A stretch of DNA of 64,000 nucleotides from Ophioderma brevispina (taxonomy: Eukaryota > Echinodermata > Ophiuroidea > Amphilepidida > Ophiodermatidae), in assembly GCA_023653785.1 (NCBI GenBank), contig JAMKCH010057061.1, positions 1 through 64,000 on the forward strand, in the 5' to 3' direction. Below, piece by piece: positions 1 through 10,943 of this stretch. The position numbers and the translations under genes are program-made. A model generated the notes under the pieces. That model was not told the DNA's origin. It searched no databases and saw only the letters and a list, made by a program, of their open reading frames with translations. Position 1 is the stretch's first letter, and every line of letters begins with the position of its first letter.

Positions 1-96
1 TGGTGTATAGTTCAGTATTGTGTTGTAACACCATTCTGATAGGAATATTTACGCGACCGTAGGTTACCGGGGACGGGTGATTACATAATGAAGTGA

Positions 97-375
97 ATGG
101 GTTGTAAGGATGGCCCGCTTCCAAACACGGTGGGCATTCGGGGGACAGAGGACTCAACAAAAAAAGAGTCTTTGGGGAAAATTTCAAAAAATTTCTCCCC
201 AAAAAAGGGGGTGGGTTCGTTAGGTGACAGTGGTAAACATTCCAAAAAATTTTGGTCGTGGGTGACATTTTTCAAAATACATTCATGGGGGGTCTTTGGG
301 GGCATTGTCAAATACATGGGTCTGTGTGGTGACATTTTCAAAATTACATGGGTCTTGGGTGACAGCGGTCCTGAA
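97..375. repeat. Degenerate ~30-bp tandem array, copy A (GGGTCTTTGGGTGACA type)
   Basis: A G-rich phrase close to GGTCTTTGGGTGACA, followed by TTTTCAAAAA, recurs roughly every 27-35 bases here. Related arrays lie at 3420-3735 and 10030-10390. Read on the minus strand, all three stay open for long stretches and give similar Pro/Ser/Phe-rich peptides, because the period is near a multiple of three. That favours a minisatellite with fortuitous reading frames over a gene. A decayed repetitive coding sequence remains possible. Confidence 0.7.
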
Positions 376-2099
376 ATTGGGTCTAACTCTTTGCGTGCGC
401 AAGGCGAGTATACGCGCTCAAAGATGAATTTTGGTCAATTTTTGTCTTTTCTTGTTATAAACATTTCCAAATATTTATTTTCATGAGGCGTGAAAATGCA
501 TATTAAATGAGTAAAAGAAGACATCGCCTTTGTGTCGCGTTTTTAGATGGCATCCCAAATGACTACAAATATTGGAAAGCCATCTCGAATGCCACTACTG
601 ACTTATTGTATACTTATACAGAATTGCTCAGCGTGCCAAATAGTTAACAGCCTTCATACCCGTCACCTCCAAGATGGAAGCCCACCCCATGGTAGTTATT
701 ACAGCAATTATGGTGCATCTCATGCCCCTCATGTCAACAATTTTCTTGTCCCTACTTGATTATAGTGTGCAACTTGTCAATAATACCTCACCAAATTAAA
801 ATTAAGTGGGGGTGGTATGTCAATGAACCAGTTTCAGTAGGGGATTTTGGTGCTAAAGTTGATTTCGTGCTGTTGTTCATTCATAGGGACCAGAAGTCAG
901 AAAATGATGGGGGGTGCAAATTTCGGGTAACTGCGCTCCCTTCCTAAGGGGGGAAAGTTACTACAGGGAAAATTTTAAAATCGAGTCAAATTGTGTTTAA
1001 TGTTACATTACAACATGGTCGTCTCCTTATAAGGATTAGAAAAAGTATATATTTGCTAGGTTCCGACCTTAGATTATAAGCGCTATATGGCCCCATAATT
1101 GTTCAAGGTCATCCATTTGGCCGTTTCAAAAAATCCCAATTTACATAAATCATAAAAGTGTTTTGTGCAAAACAAAATTTAATAAGGTTTCAATGGGTAA
1201 TTGAAATTTCCAAAATATGAAACCCTTTCCCCCAAAAAAACACAATGCCGCTTGCAAGGATGATGCTTATTTATTTGCAACTAAACAACAACCTATTAAG
1301 CAACCATTACCACATAAACTAGGTGTTAAGGCATGCTAATCTACTAAGAGCTCAGTTCAGTAGCCGGGGATGGGTACATGTCAACAACAGCTGCGAATGC
1401 ATGTCCTGGGTTATCATAAATCATACTAAAATAAAGGGAGATTCTCAATACATGGTGAATGATGAATGAAAGCTATTTGAATGTGTCCATGGAATTGTGA
1501 TTTTATTAGTCATAGTGATAGCACAGCCTTGCTATGATATCAATAGCGCAGTCATGGCCAGTGCTTTATTGCGGGCCATTGTGCTGTATTCCAGAGTAGG
1601 CTTTGTGTGAACACAGTTTATATAATCCAAATCTCAGTAGCTTAGCTAATGCTATGGGTATTGTATAAAGGGCTGCCTCCTGTAGCCTCTTCGTAGCTTG
1701 AATGGATAAAGGCTGTTAACATCAATACAGCTCAATAACAAAGGGAAGCTATGCAACATCTTCCGTTTCTTCATTTAAGTAATAAATGGTATTGGAATGG
1801 AGGAATACTCAAGATTTGCTTTTCCGAGAGCAGCCCCTGAAAATTTCGCCGACTTTCTCCTTTTTTCTTGATACAAGGTTATTGTAGGATTAAAAAAATA
1901 TGCGATACATGTTAAATAGTTGTAAAACACCAACTTCAAATTGAGGGAAATATAACATGTGATTATAGAGGGCATACTTCTTCCTTATCCGGCGATCAGG
2001 GGGGGCCGGCCAAGATAAGCGTCGTTTTTGCCGTTTCCATAGGTTTAGCAATAATCACGAAACTGGACAAAAATTCTAAAGTCGAACGAAAATATGTTA
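376..2099. other. Intergenic, nothing recognised
   Basis: AT-rich sequence with only short, compositionally ordinary reading frames. I see no LINE, SINE, tRNA or splice-bounded exon. A short run near 930-960 (ccttcctaagggggga) is G-rich but not repeated. Confidence 0.6.
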
Positions 2100-2930
2100 T
2101 TATCAATATTTTTGCACCCAAAATCCGTTGAGTGAAGAATCAACTCCAGGGTTGTCACGTATTTTTGTATGAAAACGGTACAAACGGATCCATTTTGAAC
2201 GAGGCTTGTTTGACTTCATGTTCAATCGCAGGGTCACCGTTAATTATAGCTGCGGACCATGGACCAGGTAGCCTATGCACCACCGTGTGGAATATGATTC
2301 GTTGCCCTGCATGTAGCAATCCTCCCATGGTCCGGTCTGTACAAACGCATTTGATGATGTTTTGCAGCACAATTATGCACCCACCGACTAAAGCAAGGCA
2401 ATTAGGTCGGTTCGCGGCTCCGTACGGGAATTCCCCCTCGCCACTCACTGCATCTTATTATAAAACGCGTACAGTGACTTGCAAATTACGGGTCCGTGTT
2501 CAGGCTGTCCAATGACTCATCGGCAGTTTGCGTTGATGAGCTGGCCGCCACCGCCTGCAGGCGATGTCCTTTACCGATCGATCGAAGTCTCCGTTATATG
2601 TATTCTCAGTCGAGTCGGTAATTCTCGGGTCGGAGTAGACCCTCCTGGGGTCCACGTAATAAAACGATAAGGAGACTGAAATTTACACTAGGACTCTTCA
2701 ACCCATATCAGTGGAGACGCCGAATCTGTAGGGAAAACGTCTTCAATCTCCCCGAGAGGGGGGGAAGTTACGCCGCCACAAACATTAGTCGAAAACACAT
2801 GGTGCTGGTATTACTCGCATTGTCTCTCGACGTGCCGTATGCGCGTAAGAGCCACTTAGCCAGACAATCAGTGTGACGACTTATTTTTGCGCCGGATTTA
2901 AATCGGGCCCTGTGAACTGAGCGGCTGTTG
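2100..2930. other. GC-richer, CpG-containing segment without an assigned gene
   Basis: Base composition rises clearly above the flanks and CpG dinucleotides are frequent (for example ccgtacggg near 2420, ggtcggttcgcgg near 2405). Overlapping frames of 127 aa (+, 2132-2515) and 97 aa (-, 2155-2448) are open, but neither shows a domain, signal peptide or membrane segment I recognise, and overlapping frames are expected in GC-richer DNA. Between 2620 and 2740 short words recur from the duplicated block: GGGTCGGAGTAGA, and CGAATCTGTAGGGAAA in inverse orientation to 5965-5985. The segment may therefore include a rearranged scrap of that block. A CpG-rich promoter is an alternative. Confidence 0.35.
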
Positions 2931-3392
2931 ACAACCATCTGGGGTTGTCGCGTGGTACATTGCGATTTGGCTTCAAGTAGAAAGTGTTTGGCCTCCCAAG
3001 TCAAGATTTCTCGGTTTAATGTTTTATGTGACGTATGATGATGCATTTTTATTGACAACTCTAATCAATATAAACGTACATAGTAGTGTAGTATTATTAA
3101 TCATTATCAATCAAATATCGGACAAACCTTGTCGTCTACATTATTGCTCATATTACTATATACGGTAGAAAATCATGTTCATTTTGATAGTGTCACTAAT
3201 TCGAAAAGATCTCCATTTCAATTTATTCGCATTTCAAGAACCCGCCTCATGCATGTTAAATGAAGCTTGATGAAGAGAATTTTATCATTGCTCGTATCGA
3301 AAAAAATCCTCAGATATCTATAATAATAAACACAGATCTGTCGTCGGAATACATGCAGTTCGTTATAACTTTGAATATGGGCTGACCCGGGT

Positions 3393-3416
3393 GGGGGGGG
3401 GGGGGGGGGGGGGGGG
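3393..3416 (+). repeat. Poly(G) run of 24
   Basis: Uninterrupted G homopolymer inside copy 1; the matching place in copy 2 (about 10036) has only seven G. Such runs are unstable in sequencing and in vivo and can form quadruplexes. Confidence 0.95.
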
Positions 3417-3419
3417 CGC

Positions 3420-3735
3420 TCAAATATTAAAGGATAGGGTGTTAGGCTCGTACTTCCAAATCCAAGGCATCGGTAAGCGGATCTGAAAAAAAATAGGGGC
3501 ATGTGGGTGAGAGATTTGGTCCAAATTACCAAAAATAGGGTTTCTGAGTGGCAAATATGCAAAATGTTCCCAAAATGGGTGTCTTGGGTGAGATTTTTGC
3601 AAAATTTTCTAAAAAATAGAGGGGTACTTTGGGTAAAAATATATTTCCCCAAAATAGGTCTGTGGGTGACAGTGGTAAAATTTTCAAAAATATGGGGTCT
3701 TCATTTTTGGGGGGTGATGGGGTGTTGTTTGGGTG
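3420..3735. repeat. Degenerate ~30-bp tandem array, copy B
   Basis: Repeats of a unit resembling TTTGGGTGAGATTTTTGCAA and GTGGGTGACAGTGGTAAA, with CCAAAAT linkers. It lies inside duplicated block copy 1 and matches array C inside copy 2 (10030-10390). It also resembles array A at 97-375, which lies outside the block. Confidence 0.7.
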
Positions 3736-5096
3736 ACAACGATTGCTGAAAAGGGGGGGGGGGTCTGGGGGGGGGGTTCTAAACAGCCTAATATATACGC
3801 GTCGGCTTCCAAGAGGAGTGTCGGGGGACTGCGGCGAGGACAGTTTCTGACGTTTTTATCAGGGTTTGAGAGTGCCCCCAAAAGGTCAAATGTCATATAG
3901 AGGTCATTTGAGTGAACTAATGACCTGGGCAGTCTGTGGGTCAAAAGGTGACACACATTGGTCGAAGGTTACACATGGTGCAGATGCACTGAGTTGGTCT
4001 ATTTTCTGCAAAAAATTACCATTAGAAATGGGTACGGTTTTAATTTTCAGCTCGGCAATGGCTGACACTCGGGCCGGAGGGGGGAGAATTTTCCCTAACG
4101 CGGAAGGCTTTTTACCGGGCGCAGACGGGCTGACCAAGCCATTATCCTGCTACAGCAAGCTATGGAAATGGAGGGTTATAGGAAGGATTTATTAAAAGAA
4201 GGAGAAGAAGGAAACGGGGAAGGGAAGTAGGGCATAAACAGGATTCTTGGGGTCGGGACCTTCTTCGTTTCTTTTATTAAAGTCAGCAGAAAAGTGCCCC
4301 CCCCCCCCCGAGTAGGGCCTGTGGTTATGGGTACAGGAGGGACAGGGCTTTCTCTTTGGGTCAGATGCCTCCCGTCACAAACAGGTGAGGACGTTGTTAT
4401 CTGATTGGAGTATAATTATTCATTTTTAAACAAGGAGGCCTATATTCCTGCAATGATGTGTGAATATTTGTATTTTGGGGTATTGAGTTCCAAGTTTTGT
4501 TATTTGAAAATAGTAAAAAGAAAAGAATCACAAAAATTAAAAAGACAAAAAAAACGTATAGAAACCATCATGTCACATAAAAGCGATAGGAAAGGAAACG
4601 GCATGGAAATCAAAGAAAAATCGGGGTATATATGGATTGACCTTTACTCATATTTAATATTTGTAGGAAAAGTTCAAGTATGATTAGTTACTAGCTCAAC
4701 CATTGAAAATACAATTTGAATTAACTGGTTCACAAGGATGACTTACGGGTCGTTGGATGGACAGCTTGATGTAACATTGAAATTGGGAAAGATTTCGTCA
4801 GAGAGCTGTTATAGCGCTGGGGAATAATTCGGTTTTTGGAAGAATGGACTACAATGGGCTTGTTAAATGGAGAGCTTGTGCTTGTGTGGCACCTGCAGTA
4901 TGCATAGTAGGCCCTATTTATTTTTAGAATGATTCAGCCCCTCCTCACATGGAAAAATACTACACCCAAACCAACAAAAAAAAAAACAAAAACAACAAAA
5001 AACAGGAAGAAATCACCAAGGAAACTGGGGGGGGGGCAAACTTCCCCCCCCCCCGTTCTTTTTTATTTTATTGTTGTTGTTATTTCCATACTTGGA

Positions 5097-5666
5097 CAAG
5101 AGGTTCTATATAGATAGAGAGGCAAAACGTTACGTAATTTTAAGAAATTCACCGTCTCGCATGGTTTGCCGACAACAAAGAAAACATAGGTACCAACAAA
5201 GAAAGCTAGAAAGCAAGGGCTGCCTCCGCTTCTTCAACATACTGTGGGTGCCGCTTTTTTTTTTTTTAAAGGAAATTACAGTGATACAAAATTAATGTAT
5301 GGTAAGATTTATGGCCCATTCTTCATCCGGTGGCGGTGTAATAAATAGGTACCGGATCATGTGGCTCAGGATACTCGTTTTCTCTCATGCAATGCGCGCT
5401 TAGGTGCAAGATGTATTCATTGAGGCGGTTTATTTAAATCATAAGCCGACGATGTGTCATTTCATTCGGGGTGTGACCATGGGTAGGACACAATTTAACC
5501 ACCAATAGCACCCAACATCCAACAAAATGATATTTGGAGGATTGTTTGTATCGAGATTGACATTGTGTGTGTATTACAAGGCCACCCAAACTGATAATAT
5601 CCGCTGCATATTCAAAAATGTCAGCGCCCAATATCATTACTGGTTTTGAATGCGTTAACCCCCTTG
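5097..5666. mobile_element. ~570-bp insertion in copy 1, absent from copy 2
   Basis: Copy 2 reads ACTTGGACCCTCTGA continuously at 11781-11795. In copy 1 the same site is split: ACTTGGA at 5090-5096 and ACTTGA at 5667-5672 flank about 570 extra bases. The insert begins CAAGAGGTT and ends AACCCCCTTG, an imperfect ~10-bp inverted repeat. Flanking direct repeat, empty site and short TIR together indicate transposition of a small non-autonomous DNA element. The inside has no recognised transposase; the longest frame (5434-5637, -) is unremarkable. Superfamily unknown. Confidence 0.65.
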
Positions 5667-5942
5667 ACTTGACCCTCTGATAGGCCTAGACAATGTATGT
5701 ACACAATTATATCACAAAGCACGAAGTGATCAGTGACACGCTGCAACTGTACTCTGCCTAATTAGCACTATCAAAAACTTATTAAAGGAGATAAATTCAT
5801 TAGAGGCGTTCGGTATCGATAAATGAAACCCAAGTCGCGTGCAATTGATACCACCTTTTGAGTTCGTGTCTGTGGTCCCCGGATTAGGCATTCAAAATTA
5901 ACCGTGATGTGCGCAGGTAAAATTGCGGTCACGTTTACCTTT

Positions 5943-6435
5943 GAATCGATACTGCTGGAGACAGTTTCCCTACAGATTCGTACAGTCTCGGCGGGCTACT
6001 CATACTAGTGTTAATTCCAGGAGACCTGTGCAATTCACGCTCTGTGGACAAGTTGGTTGGCAGGGTGTCCCAGCTAGGGGGTGGTACGCTGAAAAGTCCT
6101 CACGTTGTGAGTTAGCATTATTTTTTAATCAAGTGCGCTCTAAACCCAGAGACAGAGCCGAGAATTTTTTGGGGGGTACAGTCTACGGTACTTGTGAATC
6201 GATACTGCTGGAGACAGCTTCCCTACAGATTCGTACAGTCTCGCGGGCTAATCACTAACTAGTGTTAATTCCAGGAGCCTGTGCAATCACGCTCTGTGGA
6301 CAAGTTGTTTGGATGGGGCGGTTCCAGCTAGGTGGGGTGGTAAGTGGAAAAGTCCTCAAGTTTTGAGATTTAGCATATTTTTAACCAAGTCGCGCTCTAA
6401 ACCCAGAGGACAGGAGCCGAGACTGGGGGACAGTC
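5943..6435 (+). repeat. Two-unit ~250-bp tandem duplication within copy 1
   Basis: Unit 1 starts GAATCGATACTGCTGGAGAC at 5943 and unit 2 restarts with the same phrase at 6196. Both run through CCTACAGATTCGTACAGTCT, TGTGGACAAGTTG, GAAAAGTCCTCA and AAACCCAGAG. Copy 2 of the block has the unit once (12068-12320), so the tandem step happened in copy 1, or one unit was lost in copy 2. Confidence 0.85.
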
Positions 6436-7054
6436 TAGGGTCGGAGTAGAGCAGACAAGTGATTCACCGTCGAGCTATATAGATTATATACAATTGTCGA
6501 GGGATAACAACGACAGATTGTAATCGAGGAAGCACATTGGAGGACAAAATTTACTAAATTCTCGATTTTAAAATAATAATACTTCTTGTATCACTGACCA
6601 TGTTGTAAAATCTGAAAATCCTATTGTTTTTTTATGCATTCTGAAACGCAAGGTCACTTTTAAAAGCCACTGGCAATTAAGCATTTTGATAGAGATAGAG
6701 TGAAAGATTGATTTCCTTAGCGGCTTTATCGTGGCCAATTCAATGGACTTCACTTTTCATCTATTTCGATTATCACTTAATAATTTTCAATTCAAATTGA
6801 AATAATACCTTAATCGGTTACATGACTCTATTGGCAAATCTGAAAATCGATTAGTACTTGGACATAGTTATTATACAGGTGGTCACTTTTAAAAGCCAGC
6901 GGGTATTTCTCTGGCAATTTCTATAACACGCTGGTATGGCTCTTAAAAAAAATGACTTTACTTTTATGCCACTGATGTCATATTGTCGTCTATTTTATCA
7001 TACTTGAACACGCACACGCTACAACGTGTTGATGTATACGGTCCATTTAAAAGT

Positions 7055-7410
7055 CAAGTTAAAGCAATATAGCACATTTTTTGAAGGAGCGCCCCCCAAA
7101 ATTTTTTCGAAAAATTGAGATTTTTACACGGTTGCATTGGTAAATGGCTAGTAACTATACCTGTGAAGGTTAAGCCTCGAAATGTTCGGTGTGTTCAACA
7201 ACGAAGGAATTTTGTATAAGTTCGGGGATCCCGATAATAATCAACGGCTGCTGGTGGAAACGGCCTTTCAATGTGAGTAGCTGGGAAATAGCGCCATGTA
7301 CGTATCTACGCTAATCCATTAGTTGTTTTATTGGTTCAGGCAAGCAAGTTAGAGGCATCTTCTCGAGGTGGCACTTGGCATATCTCATCAGGGACGGACA
7401 TAAACGTAGA
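7055..7410 (+). mobile_element. Foldback TIR element, copy A, truncated
   Basis: Left half of the element seen whole at 12946-13490. It starts with the AAGTCAAGTTAAAGCAATAT phrase, then GGAGCGCCCCCC, GGTAAATGGCTAGTAAC, and ends near GGACGGACATAAACGT. The right inverted repeat is missing; unrelated A/G-rich sequence follows at 7411. The break coincides with the edge of the duplicated block. Confidence 0.75.
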
Positions 7411-7456
7411 AGAGAAAGAATGTAAAGAAAGCAAGAAAAGCAAGGGAAAGAACGAC

Positions 7457-7690
7457 ACCTCCCCCACCCATCATTCCCCTTCCATCCCCCCGTCCCTTAT
7501 GCCACAGTCATGGGCCTCCCTCCCCTTCCCTCCCCTTCCACCCTCGATCCCGTCCCCTCCATGAACCCTTCCGATCCCCTTCCATCTCCCCTAACCTTCC
7601 CTCACCTGGACAGGCCCCTACCCGTTTCCTCCCCGCCACTTCCCTTGCCTCACAACTCCTTCCTTACAATCGTCCCGCCTTCCTGTCGTT
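7457..7690 (+). repeat. C-rich pyrimidine tract
   Basis: About 230 bases dominated by CCCC and CCTTCC on the plus strand, with few G or A. The open frames across it (Pro/Ser-rich) follow from composition. The minus strand has many GGGG runs and could form quadruplexes or triplex DNA. Confidence 0.8.
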
Positions 7691-8120
7691 CTTATTTTAT
7701 TTATTATTCTAATAGTAAGCAACTTTTCATTGGGATTTATTCGTTAATTCATTCTTTCCTTCATTCATCCCTGCATGCATAATTATTTTATTCTATATAA
7801 ATATTGAAATCAAATACGCATTTCTCTTATGTTTAACAGTGCTCAGCTCCGGCTTAGCTATTTATTTACTGCATTAATTTATTTATTATCACATTTCCTC
7901 AGTGTGTTCATTATTTCTTTCTGAAATTTTTCTAATTTGCACTTAATGATCTGTTTGAAATTTGACGTACAAGTGCCCTACCGAAAGTTGTGCCGCCGGC
8001 TTTTTTCTCTTAACTATTGCCGGACAAAATATTTCACTTTTCGTCGCAACCCGCTATCCCAGTATAGCGGTCAATGAATGAAAAAGCTCACAACAAGTGT
8101 CAGAGCAGGCGTTCACATTG

Positions 8121-8175
8121 TGACGTCATATTACGGGGCTATAAAACAAGATATCGCCGGTTGGTATTTCATTTT
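8121..8175 (+). promoter_or_regulatory. Candidate core promoter: CRE, TATA box, initiator
   Basis: A perfect cAMP-response element TGACGTCA lies at 8121-8128. A TATA box in GCTATAAAAC follows at 8140-8146, and TCATTTT at 8169-8175 matches the animal initiator consensus YYANWYY with its A about 31 bases after the first T of the TATA box. Spacing is that of a typical TATA promoter. No convincing coding exon is visible just downstream: the ATG at 8251 opens into a simple repeat. The site may be fortuitous, may serve a non-coding transcript, or may precede an unrecognised first exon. Confidence 0.4.
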
Positions 8176-8257
8176 GTAACTAAAACGTCACCATTCCATG
8201 ACTGAAAAGACTGTGAAACTGACACACAGCCGGGATAGATTGCCGCATTCATGCATA

Positions 8258-8390
8258 GGCATTCAATCATTGAAACAATCGTTCAAACATTCGTTCAAAC
8301 ACTCGTTCAAACAACGTTTCAAACAATCATTCAAACAATCATTAAACAATCAATAAAACAATCATTCAAACAACAATCAAACAAAAAATC
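8258..8390 (+). repeat. ~12-bp tandem repeat (AAACAATCATTC)n
   Basis: About eleven degenerate units of the pattern CAAACAATCATT / CGTTCAAACA in tandem. The 85-aa frame across it is a by-product of the 12-base period. Confidence 0.9.
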
Positions 8391-8479
8391 CTGGACAGTG
8401 GAGTGTCGCTCGTACACGTTGCGCTCTACACTAGGGAGAGCTACGCGAGTACAAGGGCACGAGCGTTTCAATTCTGCTC

Positions 8480-8608
8480 ATAATAATAATAATAATAATA
8501 ATTACTAAGAAATAATAATAATAATAAATAATAATAAAGAATAATCATAATATAATAAGAATAATTATAATAAAATAATAATAATTAAGAATTAATAAAT
8601 AAGAATAC

Positions 8609-8644
<36 letters not shown>

Positions 8645-8712
8645 GAATAATAGATAATAATAATTAATAATAATAATAATAATAAAAAAATAATAATAAT
8701 AATATAATAAGA
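8480..8712 (+). repeat. (AAT)n microsatellite, imperfect
   Basis: About 230 bases of AAT/ATA repeats interrupted by G and C at irregular spacing, ending in ATATAATAAGAGATG. Confidence 0.95.
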
Positions 8713-8764
8713 GATGTATATAGGCCTTGTTACACAAGTAGGCAAAGCAGCTGGTTGGCCCATT

Positions 8765-9015
8765 CGTATTACGCTGCCATCAGGAAATCGTTACCCATCA
8801 TTTTTCGCTCACCTAGGCCGGCAAGCCGGCCAAGCGCACAATACTATCAGCCTTAGATTGTAATATTCCACTAACAGTACCCGAAATATCGCTTGGGCGA
8901 CGAAGAAGTGAGGTAAAGTGCCTTGCCCAAGATCGGAACAACACAGTGGCCACCGCGGGGCTGAACCCACAACCTTCAGCTCATGAGTCGGCCGTCCATT
9001 CCATTGGGACCACAT
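8765..9015 (-). mobile_element. tRNA-derived SINE
   Basis: Read on the minus strand, the unit contains a B-box-like GGGTTCAGCCC (8958-8968), then GGTGGCCACTGTG and the conserved SINE body phrase CTTGGGCAAGGCACTTTACC (8912-8931). That phrase is familiar from SINE families of marine animals. The head lacks a good A box, so it is probably truncated or decayed at the 5' side. The 68-aa minus-strand frame over it is incidental. Confidence 0.7.
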
Positions 9016-9039
9016 GTGCCCTCATGTGCATCATGAATA

Positions 9040-9235
9040 CGATCTTCGAAGGTAAGGCCTTTTCGAGGAAGACCTGCAAGGGTACGGCATGTTCGAGGAC
9101 GACCTGTTCAAGGACGACGTGCAAGGGTACGGCCTGATCGAGGACGACCTGCAAGGGTAAGACCCTGTTCGAGGACGTCGTGCAATGGTACGGAGGTTCC
9201 GAGGACGACCTACGCGGTTCCGACCCCTTTGAATT
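9040..9235 (+). repeat. ~26-bp minisatellite (CGAGGACGACCTGCAAGGGTACGGCC-like)
   Basis: About seven imperfect units built on TCGAGGACGACCTG and CAAGGGTACGGC. GC-rich relative to the surroundings. It passes directly into the next minisatellite. Confidence 0.85.
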
Positions 9236-9500
9236 CTGCTACAAGCATTTGAATTCTGCTACAAGCATTTGAATTATGCTATACGAGATACAAGCATTTG
9301 AATTCTGCTATACGAGCAACAAGCATTTGAATTCTGCGCTTACGAGCATTCGAATGCTGCGCTACGAGCATTTGAATTCTGCGATACGAGCTACGAGCAT
9401 TTGAATTCTGCAATGCGAGCTACGAGCATTTGAATTCTGTATACGAGCTACGGGCTTTTGAATTCTGCGCTACGAGCACTTGAATTCTGCTCGGGCCTGT
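9236..9500 (+). repeat. ~20-25-bp minisatellite with an EcoRI site in most units
   Basis: Ten or more units of TACGAGCATTTGAATTCTGC with length variation. Most keep GAATTC, so digestion with that enzyme would give a ladder. It sits between the 26-bp minisatellite and the left edge of duplicated block copy 2. Confidence 0.9.
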
Positions 9501-10029
9501 TCGGGACGACCTGCACGGTTTCGCCATTTGAATTATGACCCTGATATTCCCTCATAACAACTACCTGGGGGTGGTCGCTGTGCGCCACCATTGTGATTGG
9601 CCACCTCATAGCAGGTGTGTGGCACTCTCCATGTCCCGATTTCCGGTTTGTTTTTTTAAGTTTTTATTTGACGTTATGATGATGCTTTTATTGCAACTCT
9701 AATCACATATAAAAGTACTAGTAGTGTATTATTATTTATCATTATCAATCAAATATCCGGAAACCGTACATTTATTGCTCATATTACTATATACGGTACA
9801 AACTCATGTGTATTTGGATAGTTTGTACATTCCGTCTAATCGAATAAAGATCTCCATTTCAATTTTTTTCATTTTTCATATCCTTTTCGAAAGTTAAGGT
9901 AGTTTTAAATGAGCTTGATGAAGACAATTTTATCAGTGCTCGCTATCGAAAATCCTCAGATATCTACACTACTAAACCACAGATCGTCTGTCCGTATGCA
10001 TTCGTTATACTTTGACATATGGGCTGACA

Positions 10030-10390
10030 CCGGGTGGGGGGGCGCGAACTATTAAAAAATGGATATGGGTGGTGAGGCTCGTACTTCCAACTCCAAGGGA
10101 TTCGGTGACAGAGGACTGAAAAAATAGGGGCCTTTGGAGTGAGAGAGATGGCCAAATTATCCAAAATATGCGTTTTCTGAGTGGCCAAAGATGCAAAAAT
10201 GTTCCCAAAATGGGGTTTTTGAGGTGAGATTTTTGCTACAAAATTTTCTAAAAACTAGAGGTCTTTGGGTTAAAAATTGTATTTTCCCCCCAAAATAGAG
10301 TCTTTGGGTGACAGTTGAAAATTTTCACAAACTATGGGGTCTTTTCATTTTTGGGTGATGGGGTGTTTGGGTTGTGAACGATGCTGAAAA
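10030..10390. repeat. Degenerate ~30-bp tandem array, copy C
   Basis: Counterpart of array B inside copy 2, with units such as GAGTCTTTGGGTGACAGTTG and CCAAAATGGGGTTTTTGAG. Minus-strand frames (9964-10208) give a peptide resembling that of array B, with the shared word RAPPPG next to the G/C-rich start. Confidence 0.7.
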
Positions 10391-10923
10391 AGGGGGGTTA
10401 AAAAGCTTATATATATACGCGTCGCCTTCCAAGATGGAGTATGCCGGGGGACTGGGGAGGACAAGTGCTGACGTTTGTAATCAGGGTTTTAGAGTGCCCA
10501 AAAGGTCACAGGTCATTCTGAGGTCAATTTGAGTAGAAATACTATGACCTAGGGCCGTCTGTGGTCAAAAGTCACACACATTTCGAAGGTCACAAATGGT
10601 GCAGATGCACTAGTTGGTATATTTTCGGACACAATTACCTTAGAAATGCGGTTACGGTTTTAATTTCAGCTCGGAATGGCTGACATCGGGAGGGGGAGAG
10701 GAGAGGGAGAATTCGAAGCATTTCTCCCAACGCGAAGCTTTTACCGGGCCGCAGCTGGGCCGACAAGCATAATCCTGCCCTACACAGGCTATGGAAATGA
10801 GGGTTATAGGAAGGAAAGGATTTATTAAAAGAAGGAGGACGAAACGGGGAGTAGGGCTATACAAGGATTCTTGGGGGCGGGGCCGTCTTCGTCTTTTATT
10901 TAAGAAGAAGTCAGCAGAAAGTG

Positions 10924-10943
10924 CCCCCCCCCCCCCCCCCCCC
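10924..10943 (+). repeat. Poly(C) run of 20
   Basis: C homopolymer in copy 2; copy 1 has a shorter run at about 4298-4308. A length difference of this sort between copies is typical of homopolymer slippage or sequencing error. Confidence 0.9.

Larger units (their letters stand above)
2930..7410 (+). repeat. Segmental duplication block 1, copy 1
   Basis: Collinear with 9562-13290 over its whole length. Anchors include TATATACGCGTCG at about 3792 and 10413, ACCCTCTGATAGGCC near 5672 and 11787, and CGGGGATCCCG near 7224 and 13115. Copies differ by many one- or two-base indels and homopolymer-length changes rather than mainly substitutions. Copy 1 has two large extras: an insertion at 5097-5666 and a second unit of a 250-bp tandem repeat at 6196-6435. 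The right edge falls inside a foldback element that continues intact beside copy 2. The left edge is approximate because identity fades between 2880 and 2940. No gene is evident in the block. Confidence 0.9.

Noticed and set aside
2132..2515. 127-aa plus frame as a gene
   Set aside because: No domain, no splice context, and an equally long minus frame overlaps it; kept only as part of a GC-richer segment.
7331..7782. Pro-rich plus-strand frames
   Set aside because: They coincide with the C-rich pyrimidine tract and show no domain, splice signal or conserved motif.
9236..9500. Possible CRISPR-like array
   Set aside because: Units are directly adjacent and variable in length with no unique spacers; this is a eukaryotic minisatellite.
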